Of a stretch of DNA of 50,175 nucleotides, positions 26,462 to 35,900 are shown piece after piece; position 1 is the stretch's first letter, and every line of letters begins with the position of its first letter. The notes below the pieces were generated by a model, which had not been told where the DNA came from, did not search any database, and saw nothing but the letters and a program-made list of their open reading frames with translations. Made by a program: the position numbers and the translations under genes. Source of the DNA: Nodularia sp. (in: cyanobacteria). Its GTDB lineage: Bacteria > Cyanobacteriota > Cyanobacteriia > Cyanobacteriales > Nostocaceae. The DNA is taken from positions 1-50,175 of the forward strand of contig REBL01000185.1 of assembly GCA_007692755.1 (NCBI GenBank), read 5' to 3'.

Positions 26462-27571
26462 TTACTGATATCCCCACCAAGGGCTAACTTGCAAAACACC
26501 GTTTTCAGTAAACACTACTTTAAATTGGGCTATTGGTTCATTGGCGATGGGAGAAAGATTAGCCCGATTGTAAAGCAGTTTGGGTAGAGGAGTTAATTCT
26601 ATTCCTTGATTGGCTCCTTCATTCACTGCTTTGTAACCGACGATCGCAGCATCAGCAGTTACACCCACGCGATAGACTAAATCTTGTGTTAAGGCTGAAC
26701 GACCACTCCAAGCGGGATTAATTTTTTCATAAACTAGGCTATTCAGAACACGTAGTTGCTCTCGATCAGTAATTTCTGTAACTGTATTTAAGAGTGCTTC
26801 TAAATCTGTAGTTCTGGGTGCTGTTTCGGCTGTAGGAGTAGGAGTCGCCACATCTATGGGAGTTGGTGTGAAAGTCTCTACATCTGGGGGTGTTGTTGTA
26901 TTTGGTGTAGCAGTATTGGTGCTAGGTGCTGTAGAGCTAATCTCTTCCTCTACCTTTGGCTCTGGTGGGCGGATTTCTGGGGCTGGAATTAAGCTAAAAG
27001 CGATCGCGGCAACTGCTACAGTTGAAACTCCTATACCTGCTGGTACTGCCTGTTTAAGCAGGACTTGACTAGTACCGCCGTAACGTCTAGCAACAGGCTG
27101 TAATTCTAGTGACAACTCTGGTAAGGTTTGGCTGTCAGCAAAAAACTGATCCACCGCTTCCACTAGATCAAATAACTGCACCGTGTTCAATTCCATTTGA
27201 ATCGGCTGTTGATTATAGTTAGGGTTAGACTCAAAACCGTCTGAAGCTATTTCAGAATGGACAATTAACCTATGTCGATTAGTGCCAATTTTTTGTAACT
27301 CTACTAATTCTGAGTCTTGATTGTGCGCTTGTGGGTTGGACACATTACTCAAAAATTCTTGAGCATAGCCACTCACCGCCCTCACTAAGCTTTCAAAAAA
27401 TTCTCGCCCTCCCACTAGAGGCTGGTTATAGCCAGATACATGGCATTCGGCATTTACCAATATTGATAATTCTGGACGCATTTCCTGGTAGTGTGCCGCT
27501 TTGGCGGCATCACTTAAACCCTCTAACAGCAGCGTACAATTAGGTAGACTGTACTTACGTTGGATATTCAT
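26462..27571 (-). CDS. DUF4335 domain protein
   Basis: A 369-residue cyanobacterial protein. The N-terminal about 190 residues form the conserved DUF4335 domain (start RKYSLPNCTLLLEGLSDAA, later VQLFDLVEAVDQFFADSQTLPEL). A hydrophobic segment near 180-200 follows (GIGVSTVAVAAIAFSLI), then a Pro/Thr-rich linker of about 60 residues, and a C-terminal domain with TEITDREQLRVLNSLVYEKINPAW. This layout suggests a single-pass membrane protein with an external or periplasmic C-terminal part. Function unknown. Its start overlaps the stop of the DUF3038 gene by 4 bases (ATGA), so the two are translationally coupled and probably act together. Confidence 0.85.
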   Translation of the reverse strand: MNIQRKYSLPNCTLLLEGLSDAAKAAHYQEMRPELSILVNAECHVSGYNQPLVGGREFFESLVRAVSGYAQEFLSNVSNPQAHNQDSELVELQKIGTNRHRLIVHSEIASDGFESNPNYNQQPIQMELNTVQLFDLVEAVDQFFADSQTLPELSLELQPVARRYGGTSQVLLKQAVPAGIGVSTVAVAAIAFSLIPAPEIRPPEPKVEEEISSTAPSTNTATPNTTTPPDVETFTPTPIDVATPTPTAETAPRTTDLEALLNTVTEITDREQLRVLNSLVYEKINPAWSGRSALTQDLVYRVGVTADAAIVGYKAVNEGANQGIELTPLPKLLYNRANLSPIANEPIAQFKVVFTENGVLQVSPWWGYQ

Positions 27572-28194
27572 TCTACTTCCCCGTCAAAAAGACTAATCCA
27601 GAAGCGCTGCATTCCAGCTGTGCCTGTACAAAATAGTAATTGTCCCAACAAATTGATTGCTAGCTCATCTAATTTTTCATCAGAACTTAATGCAATTACA
27701 CTAGAACGTCGGGAATTCATCCGACTTTTGAAATGGACTCGAAATCGCTCTAGATAATTAGATAGCCGCAAATTTTGTGCCAAAGGGATCTGCTTATCGC
27801 TCATTTGCTGATATGTCATCAACATCTGGCGAATGACAACGGTTAAACGCCGGGCTATGTAGCTAGCAATTACCACTAAAGCTTTTGCCTCCATGATAGT
27901 TAAGGGACGGCGGATATGCGCTCTTCGCATGGGGTTAGAGCTACGCATCCGCCATAAATTTACCCGGTGTTTAATGATTTCTTTCAACTCCAACTCGTCA
28001 GCAAAAGCCAGAATAGCTTCAGAACCACCAAGTTCTAAAGCTTCAATTGCCAGTAAAATTAGATCAACTTGCAGCCTAGTTCTAGCGGGACAACCCTGTG
28101 CTGCTATCACAGGGTCTGGTAATGTATCCAGAATCATCGGCAATGATGGGGGGGTGGGACTATTCAATGGCTTTAAGCTGGCTGAGACATTCAT
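27568..28194 (-). CDS. DUF3038 domain protein
   Basis: A 208-residue protein of the cyanobacterial DUF3038 family. Characteristic are the QVDLILLAIEALELGGSEAI helix, KHRVNLWRMRSSNPMRR and AKALVVIASYIARRL. It is mainly helical and basic in the middle, with no signal peptide. Function unknown. It is the upstream partner of the DUF4335 gene and overlaps it by 4 bases, a pairing that points to a common complex (inference). Confidence 0.85.
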   Translation of the reverse strand: MNVSASLKPLNSPTPPSLPMILDTLPDPVIAAQGCPARTRLQVDLILLAIEALELGGSEAILAFADELELKEIIKHRVNLWRMRSSNPMRRAHIRRPLTIMEAKALVVIASYIARRLTVVIRQMLMTYQQMSDKQIPLAQNLRLSNYLERFRVHFKSRMNSRRSSVIALSSDEKLDELAINLLGQLLFCTGTAGMQRFWISLFDGEVE

Positions 28195-28607
28195 TCTATA
28201 AAATACCTTGTGCAGTTCTAAACAGACTAAATAAAACTAGTACAACTAATTTAAGATAAGTAGATAAACAAGAAAATAAGACTTTTGGCAGTAGTAATAC
28301 TACCTAATATATACATTAATTACTTGTTCTACTCAAATGATTACGTATACTTGAATTTAAGTTTTCACAGCATCTGTTTACCTTCCTTTCTTGTAAATAC
28401 AAGCTTATCTTTAGATTGGGGTAGATTTTAGGTATCGTCAATGGATTGTTAAATTAGAGCCTTAATCCCCAGCGTATGACATTATAGTGTAGGATTTCTC
28501 AGTTACTCAGGACTGAGGATTTCGTAGTTTATTTACCCTACTCCCGTATCTTTCGGGAAGCTACGCTCACGGCCAGCCTACTCCCCAACCCCTACTCCCT
28601 CATATTT
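28195..28607. other. Divergent spacer between DUF3038 and apt
   Basis: AT-rich, with no gene recognised. The apt-proximal part holds CCCGTATCTTTCGGGAAGCTACGCTCACGGCC, whose CTACGCTCACGGCC core recurs at about 22599-22614 before lspA, so it is a dispersed repeat. Promoters for both neighbours are expected here. Confidence 0.5.
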
Positions 28608-29126
28608 ATGGATTTAAAGTCTCTAATTCGCGACATCCCAGATTTTCCCAAACCCGGAATTTTGTTTCGGGATATAACTACTTTACTGCGCGATCCAGAG
28701 GGATTACGCTACACTATTGACTTTTTTACCGAAAAATGTATTAATTCTGGATTCAAGCCAGATTATGTTGTGGGTATGGAGTCGCGTGGGTTCATTTTTG
28801 GCCCTCCTTTAGCTTACAAATTAGGCGCGGGTTTTATTCCTGTTCGGAAACGGGGAAAGTTACCAGCAGCAGTTCACTCAGTTGAATATGAATTAGAGTA
28901 TGGTACAGACTGTTTGGAAATGCATCAAGACGCTTTGCATCCAAATAGCCGGGTTTTAATTGTGGATGATTTGATTGCTACAGGTGGTACAGCCAGTGCA
29001 ACAGCAAAGTTGGCGCAGAAGTTTGGCTGCGAACTTGTAGGGTTTGGGTTTATTATCGAGCTACGGGATTTACAAGGACGGAAAAATTTACCAGATGTGC
29101 CGATTATTTCCCTAATTGAATACTAG
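28608..29126 (+). CDS. apt: Adenine phosphoribosyltransferase
   Basis: A 172-residue type I phosphoribosyltransferase. The start [27 protein letters not shown] is typical of Apt, as are [32 protein letters not shown] and the PRPP loop [14 protein letters not shown] (near residues 119-132). It salvages adenine to AMP in the cytoplasm. Length and motifs are complete. It is probably transcribed alone, followed by a repeat block and the permease gene. Confidence 0.95.
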   Translation: MDLKSLIRDIPDFPKPGILFRDITTLLRDPEGLRYTIDFFTEKCINSGFKPDYVVGMESRGFIFGPPLAYKLGAGFIPVRKRGKLPAAVHSVEYELEYGTDCLEMHQDALHPNSRVLIVDDLIATGGTASATAKLAQKFGCELVGFGFIIELRDLQGRKNLPDVPIISLIEY

Positions 29127-29157
29127 TCAGGCGTGCTTTGTCTTATTATCTTGAGCA

Positions 29158-29193
29158 AATGACCAATAACCAATGACCAATGACTAATGACTA
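29158..29193. repeat. CAATGAC/TAATGAC heptamer repeat
   Basis: About five imperfect ATGACCA/ATGACTA units lie between apt and the ABC permease. They are of the same family as the array at 37879-37925. Confidence 0.75.
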
Positions 29194-29200
29194 AACTGCT

Positions 29201-30241
29201 ATGACTTCTACGAAAATTTCCTTGGAGACAGGACGAGATTGGCTCATTGGGCTAGTCACGAACGAAACATTTTTTTATGTGGTGAAACGGATATTCCAAG
29301 CACTGTTCACCTTGTTATTGGCAACGGCGCTGTCGTTTTTTATCATGAAACTGTCTCCAGGGGATTATGTAGATACCCTACGGCAAAATCCGACAATTTC
29401 GCCCGAAAGAATTGAGGAATTAAGGGAACAGTTTGGTCTGAATAAATCTTGGCCAGAACAGTTTGGGCTATGGTTATGGCGAATTTTGACACACGGTGAT
29501 TTTGGCACAAGTTTTGTTTACCAACGTTCAGTAGCTTCTCTGTTGTGGGAACGGATACCAGCAACTTTACTTTTAGCGATCGCTTCTTTATTTTGCACCT
29601 GGGCGATCGCGATTCCTTTTGGAATTCTCGCAGCTGTGAAACAAAATCAAGCCACAGACCGCATTTTACAAGTGATTAGCTACACAGGACAGGGATTTCC
29701 CAGTTTCATCACTGCCTTATTTCTGCTCATATTTGCTCAAATCACCTCACCTTTATTTCCAGTCGGTGGGATGACAAGCATCAATCATGCTGATTTCTCT
29801 TGGTTTGGTAAAATCATTGATGTTGGCTGGCACATGATTTTACCCACGATTGCCTTAAGTATCACTAGCTTTGCTGGTTTGCAAAGAATTACTCGCGGTG
29901 AATTATTGGATGTTCTGCGTCAAGATTATATCCAAACGGCTCGTGCTAAGGGACTACCAGAAAATAAAGTGATTTACGTTCATGCTCTCCGCAATGCGAT
30001 CAATCCCCTAATTACTATCTTAGGATTTGAATTAGCGGGTTTATTTGGTGGTGCATTCATTGCTGAACAATTCTTTAACTGGCCTGGTTTAGGGAGATTG
30101 ACTTTGCAGGCGGTAATAGCAAAAGACCAGTATTTAGTCATGGCTAGCCTTGTAATGAGTGCCGTATTGCTGAATATAGGCAATTTAATAGCAGACTTGC
30201 TGTTGAAGGTAGCAGACCCCCGGATTCGTTTGGATTCTTAA
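29201..30241 (+). CDS. Peptide/nickel-type ABC transporter permease
   Basis: A 346-residue inner-membrane permease of the DppB/OppB family with about six membrane segments. The N-terminal FFIMKLSPGDYVDTLRQNP and LREQFGLNKSWPEQF blocks and the EAA loop RAKGLPENKVIYVHALRNAINPL (near residues 245-270) are family-typical. It would form half of the channel for an oligopeptide, dipeptide or nickel importer. No binding protein, second permease or ATPase adjoins, so its partners are encoded elsewhere, as is common for cyanobacterial ABC importers. A small gene follows directly. Confidence 0.92.
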   Translation: MTSTKISLETGRDWLIGLVTNETFFYVVKRIFQALFTLLLATALSFFIMKLSPGDYVDTLRQNPTISPERIEELREQFGLNKSWPEQFGLWLWRILTHGDFGTSFVYQRSVASLLWERIPATLLLAIASLFCTWAIAIPFGILAAVKQNQATDRILQVISYTGQGFPSFITALFLLIFAQITSPLFPVGGMTSINHADFSWFGKIIDVGWHMILPTIALSITSFAGLQRITRGELLDVLRQDYIQTARAKGLPENKVIYVHALRNAINPLITILGFELAGLFGGAFIAEQFFNWPGLGRLTLQAVIAKDQYLVMASLVMSAVLLNIGNLIADLLLKVADPRIRLDS

Positions 30242-30247
30242 TTGAGT

Positions 30248-30529
30248 ATGTTTTCTGAAATTTATTATATAGTTCGTTCATCATCTGACGGTCGTTATCT
30301 CCTAGCCCATCCCAATCCTGAAACTGCCGGTTATTTATTGCTGTTTCGGGAAAACTTTGATGCTTTAAGTTATCTCAATACCCATGCAGGTGAATTAGCC
30401 AACCGCTTCGCTGTAGAATCTATTCCCGGTACACAACTGGGAAATTTGCTCAAACGTTGGGGTTTTAGCGGTGTAGGAGTTGTCACAGATCCTTTATTAC
30501 CCAAAGTTGAGTTTATGCAGCATAGTTAA
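30248..30529 (+). CDS. Small conserved-looking cytoplasmic protein, function unknown
   Basis: A protein of about 93 residues that I do not assign to a named family. It starts MFSEIYYIVRSSSDGRYLLAHP and has no signal peptide or membrane helix. ATG 30248 is preferred over TTG 30242, which directly abuts the permease stop. The near-zero spacing suggests co-transcription with the permease. The composition is ordinary and the frame well conserved in appearance. Confidence 0.7.
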   Translation: MFSEIYYIVRSSSDGRYLLAHPNPETAGYLLLFRENFDALSYLNTHAGELANRFAVESIPGTQLGNLLKRWGFSGVGVVTDPLLPKVEFMQHS

Positions 30530-30624
30530 AAGATACGAAATTGAGGCATCGTCATATTTGTAGCTTAAAATAGATTCATATTAGTTTTCATGTTGGTGTA
30601 GCCTTTTGTAGAGAGGAATTGATT

Positions 30625-31071
30625 ATGAAAGCAGAGTCAAAAGCTACACTCTATGAAACCGATTATCAACAATGGATAGACACAACTTTACAGCATTTAC
30701 GCAACCAAGAATTTAATCAATTAGACTTAGTGCATCTCATTGAAGAAATCGAAGCGATGAGTAAAAGTGATAAACGAGAATTACAAAATCGGTTAATCAT
30801 TTTACTAATGCACTTACTCAAATGGAAATATCAATCTCAAAATCAATCTAATAGTTGGTTATCGACTATAGATGAACAACGCCGTCAACTGTTATTCATC
30901 TTTGAAGATAGTCCTAGTTTAGAAAAAATTTATTTAGCTACAGTATTTGAAAAATGTTATCAAATGGCTAGAAAATCAGCCAGTAAAGAAACTAAATTAT
31001 CTGTGAGTACGTTTCCTGAAAGTTGCCCTTTTTCCCACAGTGAAATTTTCGATATTGATTTTTATCCCTAA
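30625..31071 (+). CDS. DUF29 family protein
   Basis: A 148-residue protein of the DUF29 family, widespread and multicopy in cyanobacteria. It starts MKAESKATLYETDYQQWIDTT and has HLIEEIEAMSKSDKRELQNRL, LLKWKYQ and the C-terminal FPESCPFS block. ATG 30625 is chosen because GAGAGGA lies 7-13 bases upstream; TTG 30619 lies too close to it. The biochemical role is unknown. Such genes often sit in accessory regions, but here the neighbours are housekeeping genes. Confidence 0.85.
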   Translation: MKAESKATLYETDYQQWIDTTLQHLRNQEFNQLDLVHLIEEIEAMSKSDKRELQNRLIILLMHLLKWKYQSQNQSNSWLSTIDEQRRQLLFIFEDSPSLEKIYLATVFEKCYQMARKSASKETKLSVSTFPESCPFSHSEIFDIDFYP

Positions 31072-31161
31072 TTGTGATGAATTGACGAAATAGGCGCAAA
31101 GCTGGATGTTTGCAACTTTAGGAGAAGTTACCTAAAAAAGGGCAGAAACAAGATTCTTGCT

Positions 31162-31209
31162 CCCTCTCCTTACTTTCGCATAGCGTCTCCCTTTGGGAGA
31201 AGGAGAGGG
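31162..31209. terminator. Hairpin between convergent DUF29 and purF genes
   Basis: CCCTCTCC (31162-31169) pairs with GGAGAGGG (31202-31209). The enclosed 27-base stretch (31175-31201) is copy B of the dispersed hairpin repeat found at 8861-8887, giving a nested stem. It could end transcription from both sides. Confidence 0.6.
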
Positions 31210-31226
31210 TTGAGGTGAGGTTTTCT

Positions 31227-32747
31227 TTAAACCACAACTTTTTCCAAAATCAGCTTAGAACGCTTCACCTGCTCAGGAATAGTCACAGGATAATCTCCAG
31301 TAAAGCAAGCCGAACAGAAACTATTAGTATCTTCCTGCGTTTCTTCTAGCATACCCTCCCAACTGAGATAAGCAAGGCTATCTACGCCCAACTGCTCGGC
31401 AATTTCTGCCACTGACTTGGTAGCAGCAATCAGCTGATCTTGGGTATCGGTATCAATACCATAAAAACAGGGATGTGTGACTGGGGGAGAAGAAATCCGC
31501 ATATGTACTTCTGTCGCACCTGCTTCACGCAAGGCTTTAACGAGTTTCCGGCTCGTTGTCCCCCGGACAATAGAATCATCCACAATAATCACGCGTTTAC
31601 CCAGCAGCACATCTTTGAGGGGGTTGAGTTTCATCCGAATCCCAGTTTCGCGCATGGATTGTGTAGGCTGAATAAAAGTTCGCCCCACATAGCGGTTTTT
31701 AATCAATCCTTCCATGTAAGGGACACCAGAGGCTTGGGAAAATCCAATAGCCGCCGGGATTCCTGAATCAGGAACACCAAAGACAATATCAGCATCTACG
31801 GCCGATTCTGCCGCTATGCGTCGCCCTAACCTCATGCGATAGGTGTACAAACTTTCGTTGTGCATGATGCTATCAGGACGAGCAAAATAAATCATTTCAA
31901 AGATACATAACTTGCGCTCAGGTTTTTGACTCCAATGGTAGGAAGCTAAACCTGCTTCAGTGATCCAAACTAACTCGCCTGGTTCCACATCTCGTAAATA
32001 TTCGGCTCCAATGATATCTAAACCACAAGTTTCCGAAGCCAAGACGTAACGAATTGGATAACCAGGTAAAGTCCCAATGACTAAGGGGCGGATACCATTA
32101 GTATCGCGGACACCCATCACACCCACAGGAGTCCCCAGGACTAAACTAAAAGCGCCTTCACAACGGTGAAACGCTTGAATAGATCCTTCTAGCCAATCTG
32201 CACCAGCGTTGACAGCTTCGGCGATCGCAAAACCGATCATTTCGGAGTCTGTGGTTGTGACTAAACTAACTTTGGTCTCGACTAACTCTTCGCGTAATTG
32301 TACAGTATTGACTAAATTACCATTATGTGCTAGCGCTAATGAGCCTAGCCGGGTTTCGATTACAGCAGGCTGGGCATTATCTTTGCGACTGGAACCAGTA
32401 GTGGAATAACGAGTGTGGCCAACAGCGAGATTTCCGGGCAAATGCTCCAAAACCGATTCATTAAAGACTTGAGACACCAAACCCATGTCTTTATGCAGGT
32501 GTACTTTTGCATCCTCAAACGTCGCAATTCCAGCTGATTCTTGACCCCGATGTTGGAGGGCATACAATCCAAAGTAGGTCATTTTAGCAACATCTGCTTC
32601 TGGTGCGTAGATGCCAAAAACACCACAAGCTTCTTCTGGCTTGTCTGGTCGATGTTCATGACTATTAATTGGGTCGGTCTCCTGATTGGGGTATACATCC
32701 GATAGCTTGGGTTGGGTAGCCATAGTGACGGAATGGATGGGAATCAT
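31227..32747 (-). CDS. purF: Amidophosphoribosyltransferase
   Basis: A 506-residue enzyme for the first step of purine synthesis, making phosphoribosylamine from PRPP and glutamine. The glutaminase domain begins with the nucleophile Cys41 in EEACGVFGIYAPE after a 40-residue propeptide. Then come GHTRYSTTG, LAHNGNLVN and TDSEMI; the phosphoribosyltransferase domain has VIIVDDSIVRGTTSRKLV. Cysteines late in the protein (CSACFTGDYP, and CxxxxxDT near CFYGID) suggest the Fe-S form known from Bacillus. ATG 32747 is supported by AGGAG eight bases upstream. It lies 247 bases downstream of purL on the same strand, probably one operon. Confidence 0.96.
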   Translation of the reverse strand: MIPIHSVTMATQPKLSDVYPNQETDPINSHEHRPDKPEEACGVFGIYAPEADVAKMTYFGLYALQHRGQESAGIATFEDAKVHLHKDMGLVSQVFNESVLEHLPGNLAVGHTRYSTTGSSRKDNAQPAVIETRLGSLALAHNGNLVNTVQLREELVETKVSLVTTTDSEMIGFAIAEAVNAGADWLEGSIQAFHRCEGAFSLVLGTPVGVMGVRDTNGIRPLVIGTLPGYPIRYVLASETCGLDIIGAEYLRDVEPGELVWITEAGLASYHWSQKPERKLCIFEMIYFARPDSIMHNESLYTYRMRLGRRIAAESAVDADIVFGVPDSGIPAAIGFSQASGVPYMEGLIKNRYVGRTFIQPTQSMRETGIRMKLNPLKDVLLGKRVIIVDDSIVRGTTSRKLVKALREAGATEVHMRISSPPVTHPCFYGIDTDTQDQLIAATKSVAEIAEQLGVDSLAYLSWEGMLEETQEDTNSFCSACFTGDYPVTIPEQVKRSKLILEKVVV

Positions 32748-32994
32748 TTATTGCTCCTGGTTTGGGTGTCAAGTCAGAATAAACCGTAGTTTTTACCCCA
32801 TCAATAAATTGAGTGAGTGCTTATACATTCCGGTCTTAAATTAATTACGAATTACGAATTAGTAATTATTTGGTCACTGGGATTATGTCGCTGGATAGTT
32901 GCTAAAATCTTAACGAATCGTTAACCATCTATTAAAACATTACCGTAATTATGCTCACAGACGTTAATTATCCTGGGATGGGGGATAGAAAAAA
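32748..32994. promoter_or_regulatory. purL-purF spacer with a TTAACGA-A-TCGTTAA palindrome
   Basis: The spacer contains a perfect 15-base palindrome at 32910-32924 (7-bp arms, one-base centre), about 165 bases upstream of purF, and a short TTACGAATTACGAATTA repeat near 32842-32860. The palindrome could be an operator for a separate purF promoter. No gene is visible. Confidence 0.4.
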
Positions 32995-35900
32995 TTAATT
33001 GGAAGTATTAGTTGGGTTAGCAAGACGGTTAGAGAACTGCTTGCAGCAGCGCTTCGCTAACGCGTGGAAATAGCGATCGCTCATTTGTTCCATACTAACT
33101 TTGATTAAGGTTTGGTTATCAGAAGTTAAAATTGTCAATCCTGCGTCAGAACTGCCAGAATTACCGACTGTACCCAGCTTTTGCCAACTTTGTCCCAGAT
33201 GCTCCTGTAAGTAGGATTCCCAATTTTTCTGTTCTGATGATGTAACAGAAACTAAAATTCTCGCCCCACCTTCGCCAAACAGCACTTCATCCAGACGTTT
33301 TAACTGATTTTCCGGAATTTCTATCTGAATTTCCGCCCCTAACTGACCAGAAAGGCAAGATTCAGCCAAAGCAACAACCACTCCACCCTCAGCAGAATCA
33401 TGGGCGGAACGTATCCAACCCGCACGAATACCTTCACGGCAAACTTGCTGTACCCGACGTTCCAAATCAAAATCTACCCGTGGCGGCTTACCAGCTACAG
33501 TTTTATGGATAGTGGCTAAATACTCAGATGCACCCAAACTAATGGGGGATGTCAGAGGCAATCCCAAAAGATAAATTAAATCACCAGCGGCTTGCCAACC
33601 TTGACCACAAATTTTTGTTAAGTCGGGAATCAATCCCACCATCCCCACCACAGGAGTCGGATAAATGGGTTGGGGATTACCTTGGGAATCAAAAGTTTCA
33701 TTGTACAGAGAGACATTCCCCCCTGTAACTGGTGTAGCTAATTCCAGACAACCTTCAGACAAACCCCGACAAGCCTCAGCCAATTGCCAATAACCAATGG
33801 GTTTTTCTGGACTGCCAAAATTGAGATTATCCGTCACCGCCAGAGGTTCAGCCCCCACACAGCTGAGATTGCGAGCCGCTTCTGCTACCACTGCCTTAGC
33901 ACCCTCGTAAGGGTCAAGATAAACATAACGAGGATTACAGTCTACAGTCGCCGCCACCCCTGATGTAAAACTTTCAGTCTCTGATTTTTCATTGTTCGTT
34001 TTTTCTAAGGGACGTAAGCGCACCACAGCTGCATCTGCACCACCAGGTAAAATTACAGTATTATTCTGCACTTGATGGTCATATTGGCGATAGACCCAAC
34101 TTTTAGATGCGATTGTCGGCGTATCGAGCAAAGTTAACAGAATATCATCCCAAGATTGCAGTTTTCCTGCAATTTCAATCCCAGCCGTTGTGCAACTCGG
34201 CAAAGAATCAGGCGACCATTTCCAAGCTTCACGGGCATATTCTGGTGGTTTTGCCAATAATACCCGTTCATAAAGTGGGGTATTTTCCGCCAAAGCCTCA
34301 GCCGGAATTTCTGCGGCTATTTCACCCCGGAATAAAATCCGCACAATGGGGTCAGCAATCACTGTACCCGCAACTACAGCATGAAGTCCCCAACGTTCAA
34401 AAATATCAATTAGCTCTTGTTCCCGCCCCTTATGGGCAACAAATAGCATTCTTTCTTGAGATTCGGACAGCAGGTATTCATAGGGAACCATTCCCAATTC
34501 CCGCACCGGAATTTTATCTAAATCGAATTCAATCCCCACACCACCTTTAGCCGCCATCTCTGATGTTGAACAGGTAATACCAGCAGCACCCATATCTTGG
34601 GCGGCGACAACTGCACCAGTTTTAAAGGCTTCTAAACAAGCTTCAATTAAAGACTTTTCGATAAAGGGGTCGCCCACTTGTACTGCGGGACGGTTATCTA
34701 GTGACTGTTCGCTTAATTCTGCACTAGCAAAACTTGCCCCCCCCATACCATCGCGTCCGGTAGTAGAACCAACATATAACACCGGATTACCGAAACCAGA
34801 AGCCCCCGATTTGACAATTTCTGGAGTTTCCATCAATCCCAGCGCCATTACGTTGACTAAGGGATTACCGGAGTAAGCTTTGTCAAAGTAGACTTCACCG
34901 CCGACCGTGGGAACCCCAACGCAGTTATGTGTAACTATTCCGGATGAAGTCACGAAAAGATGGGTGTTATCTACTTCCACATCGTAAACATCACACTCAT
35001 CAACGGTTTGACATTCGATACTTTTAATTTTGACAACAGCGACATCTGCCGCCGACTGAGTAAAACGAGGAAATGAGTATTTACTGCCATTGTAACGATT
35101 CAGGGCAACTGCCAATTCTGCATTTCGCTGTTGACTAAAAACAGTGGCTAATTCTTTTAAACCCGCAAAATTACTCACTTCCAATTGCCATAATGGTTTG
35201 CGGATGTGCTTGCGTCCAGCTATTTCTCCTTCACCTGCTGGTTTTTGATAAATATAGGGCATGACTCCTTGACTTTGGAGCAGGAGGACTGTTTGCTCAA
35301 AAAGTCTGCGACTTGTGGTGGCAAAACTAATTTTGGCATGATTACCATTAGTTTTGGTGGTCATGGAACCATCTCCACGTAATAAACCTTTGAGGGCTTC
35401 ATGCTGCAACTCTTGTGACCACTGGAAGACAAAGCTGGGGAATGCTTTATTACTTGCTTCAGTGCCACATTGCCAAACATTTTTCAAGAAATGCCCTAAT
35501 AGCCACGAAGTCGCGTAGACAGCAATAGTTGAAGCTCGTTTTTCTACACAGGGGCGCAAACCTAAGTGCTTGAGTCCAGCAATTACATCCTCAACATACT
35601 CTGTTTCATGATGTGCGAAGGTGAAAATAATTTTGTAGGTATTCCCGTTTTGGGAAACACAACCTTCTGAGAGAAAATAACCTATTAAGCGAGCAAATAA
35701 TTCATTTGGCTGAATCACAGCATTCATGTAATTGGCTTTACCGCGCCGGAATAAGTGAATCTCGCTACGAGAGACATTCAATAGCAGTTCTAAGGCGAAA
35801 AAGTGAGCCAGAGGAAACCTACCAGTAGATAGGTATTGGTGACGGTTGTTAGCAGAAGGTTCGAGTAACCTCAAAGCAGTACGCACCACATCTGTTACTT

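Noticed and set aside
34107..34550. A 147-residue plus-strand frame within purL
   Set aside because: Lies entirely opposite conserved PurL coding sequence and resembles no protein family.
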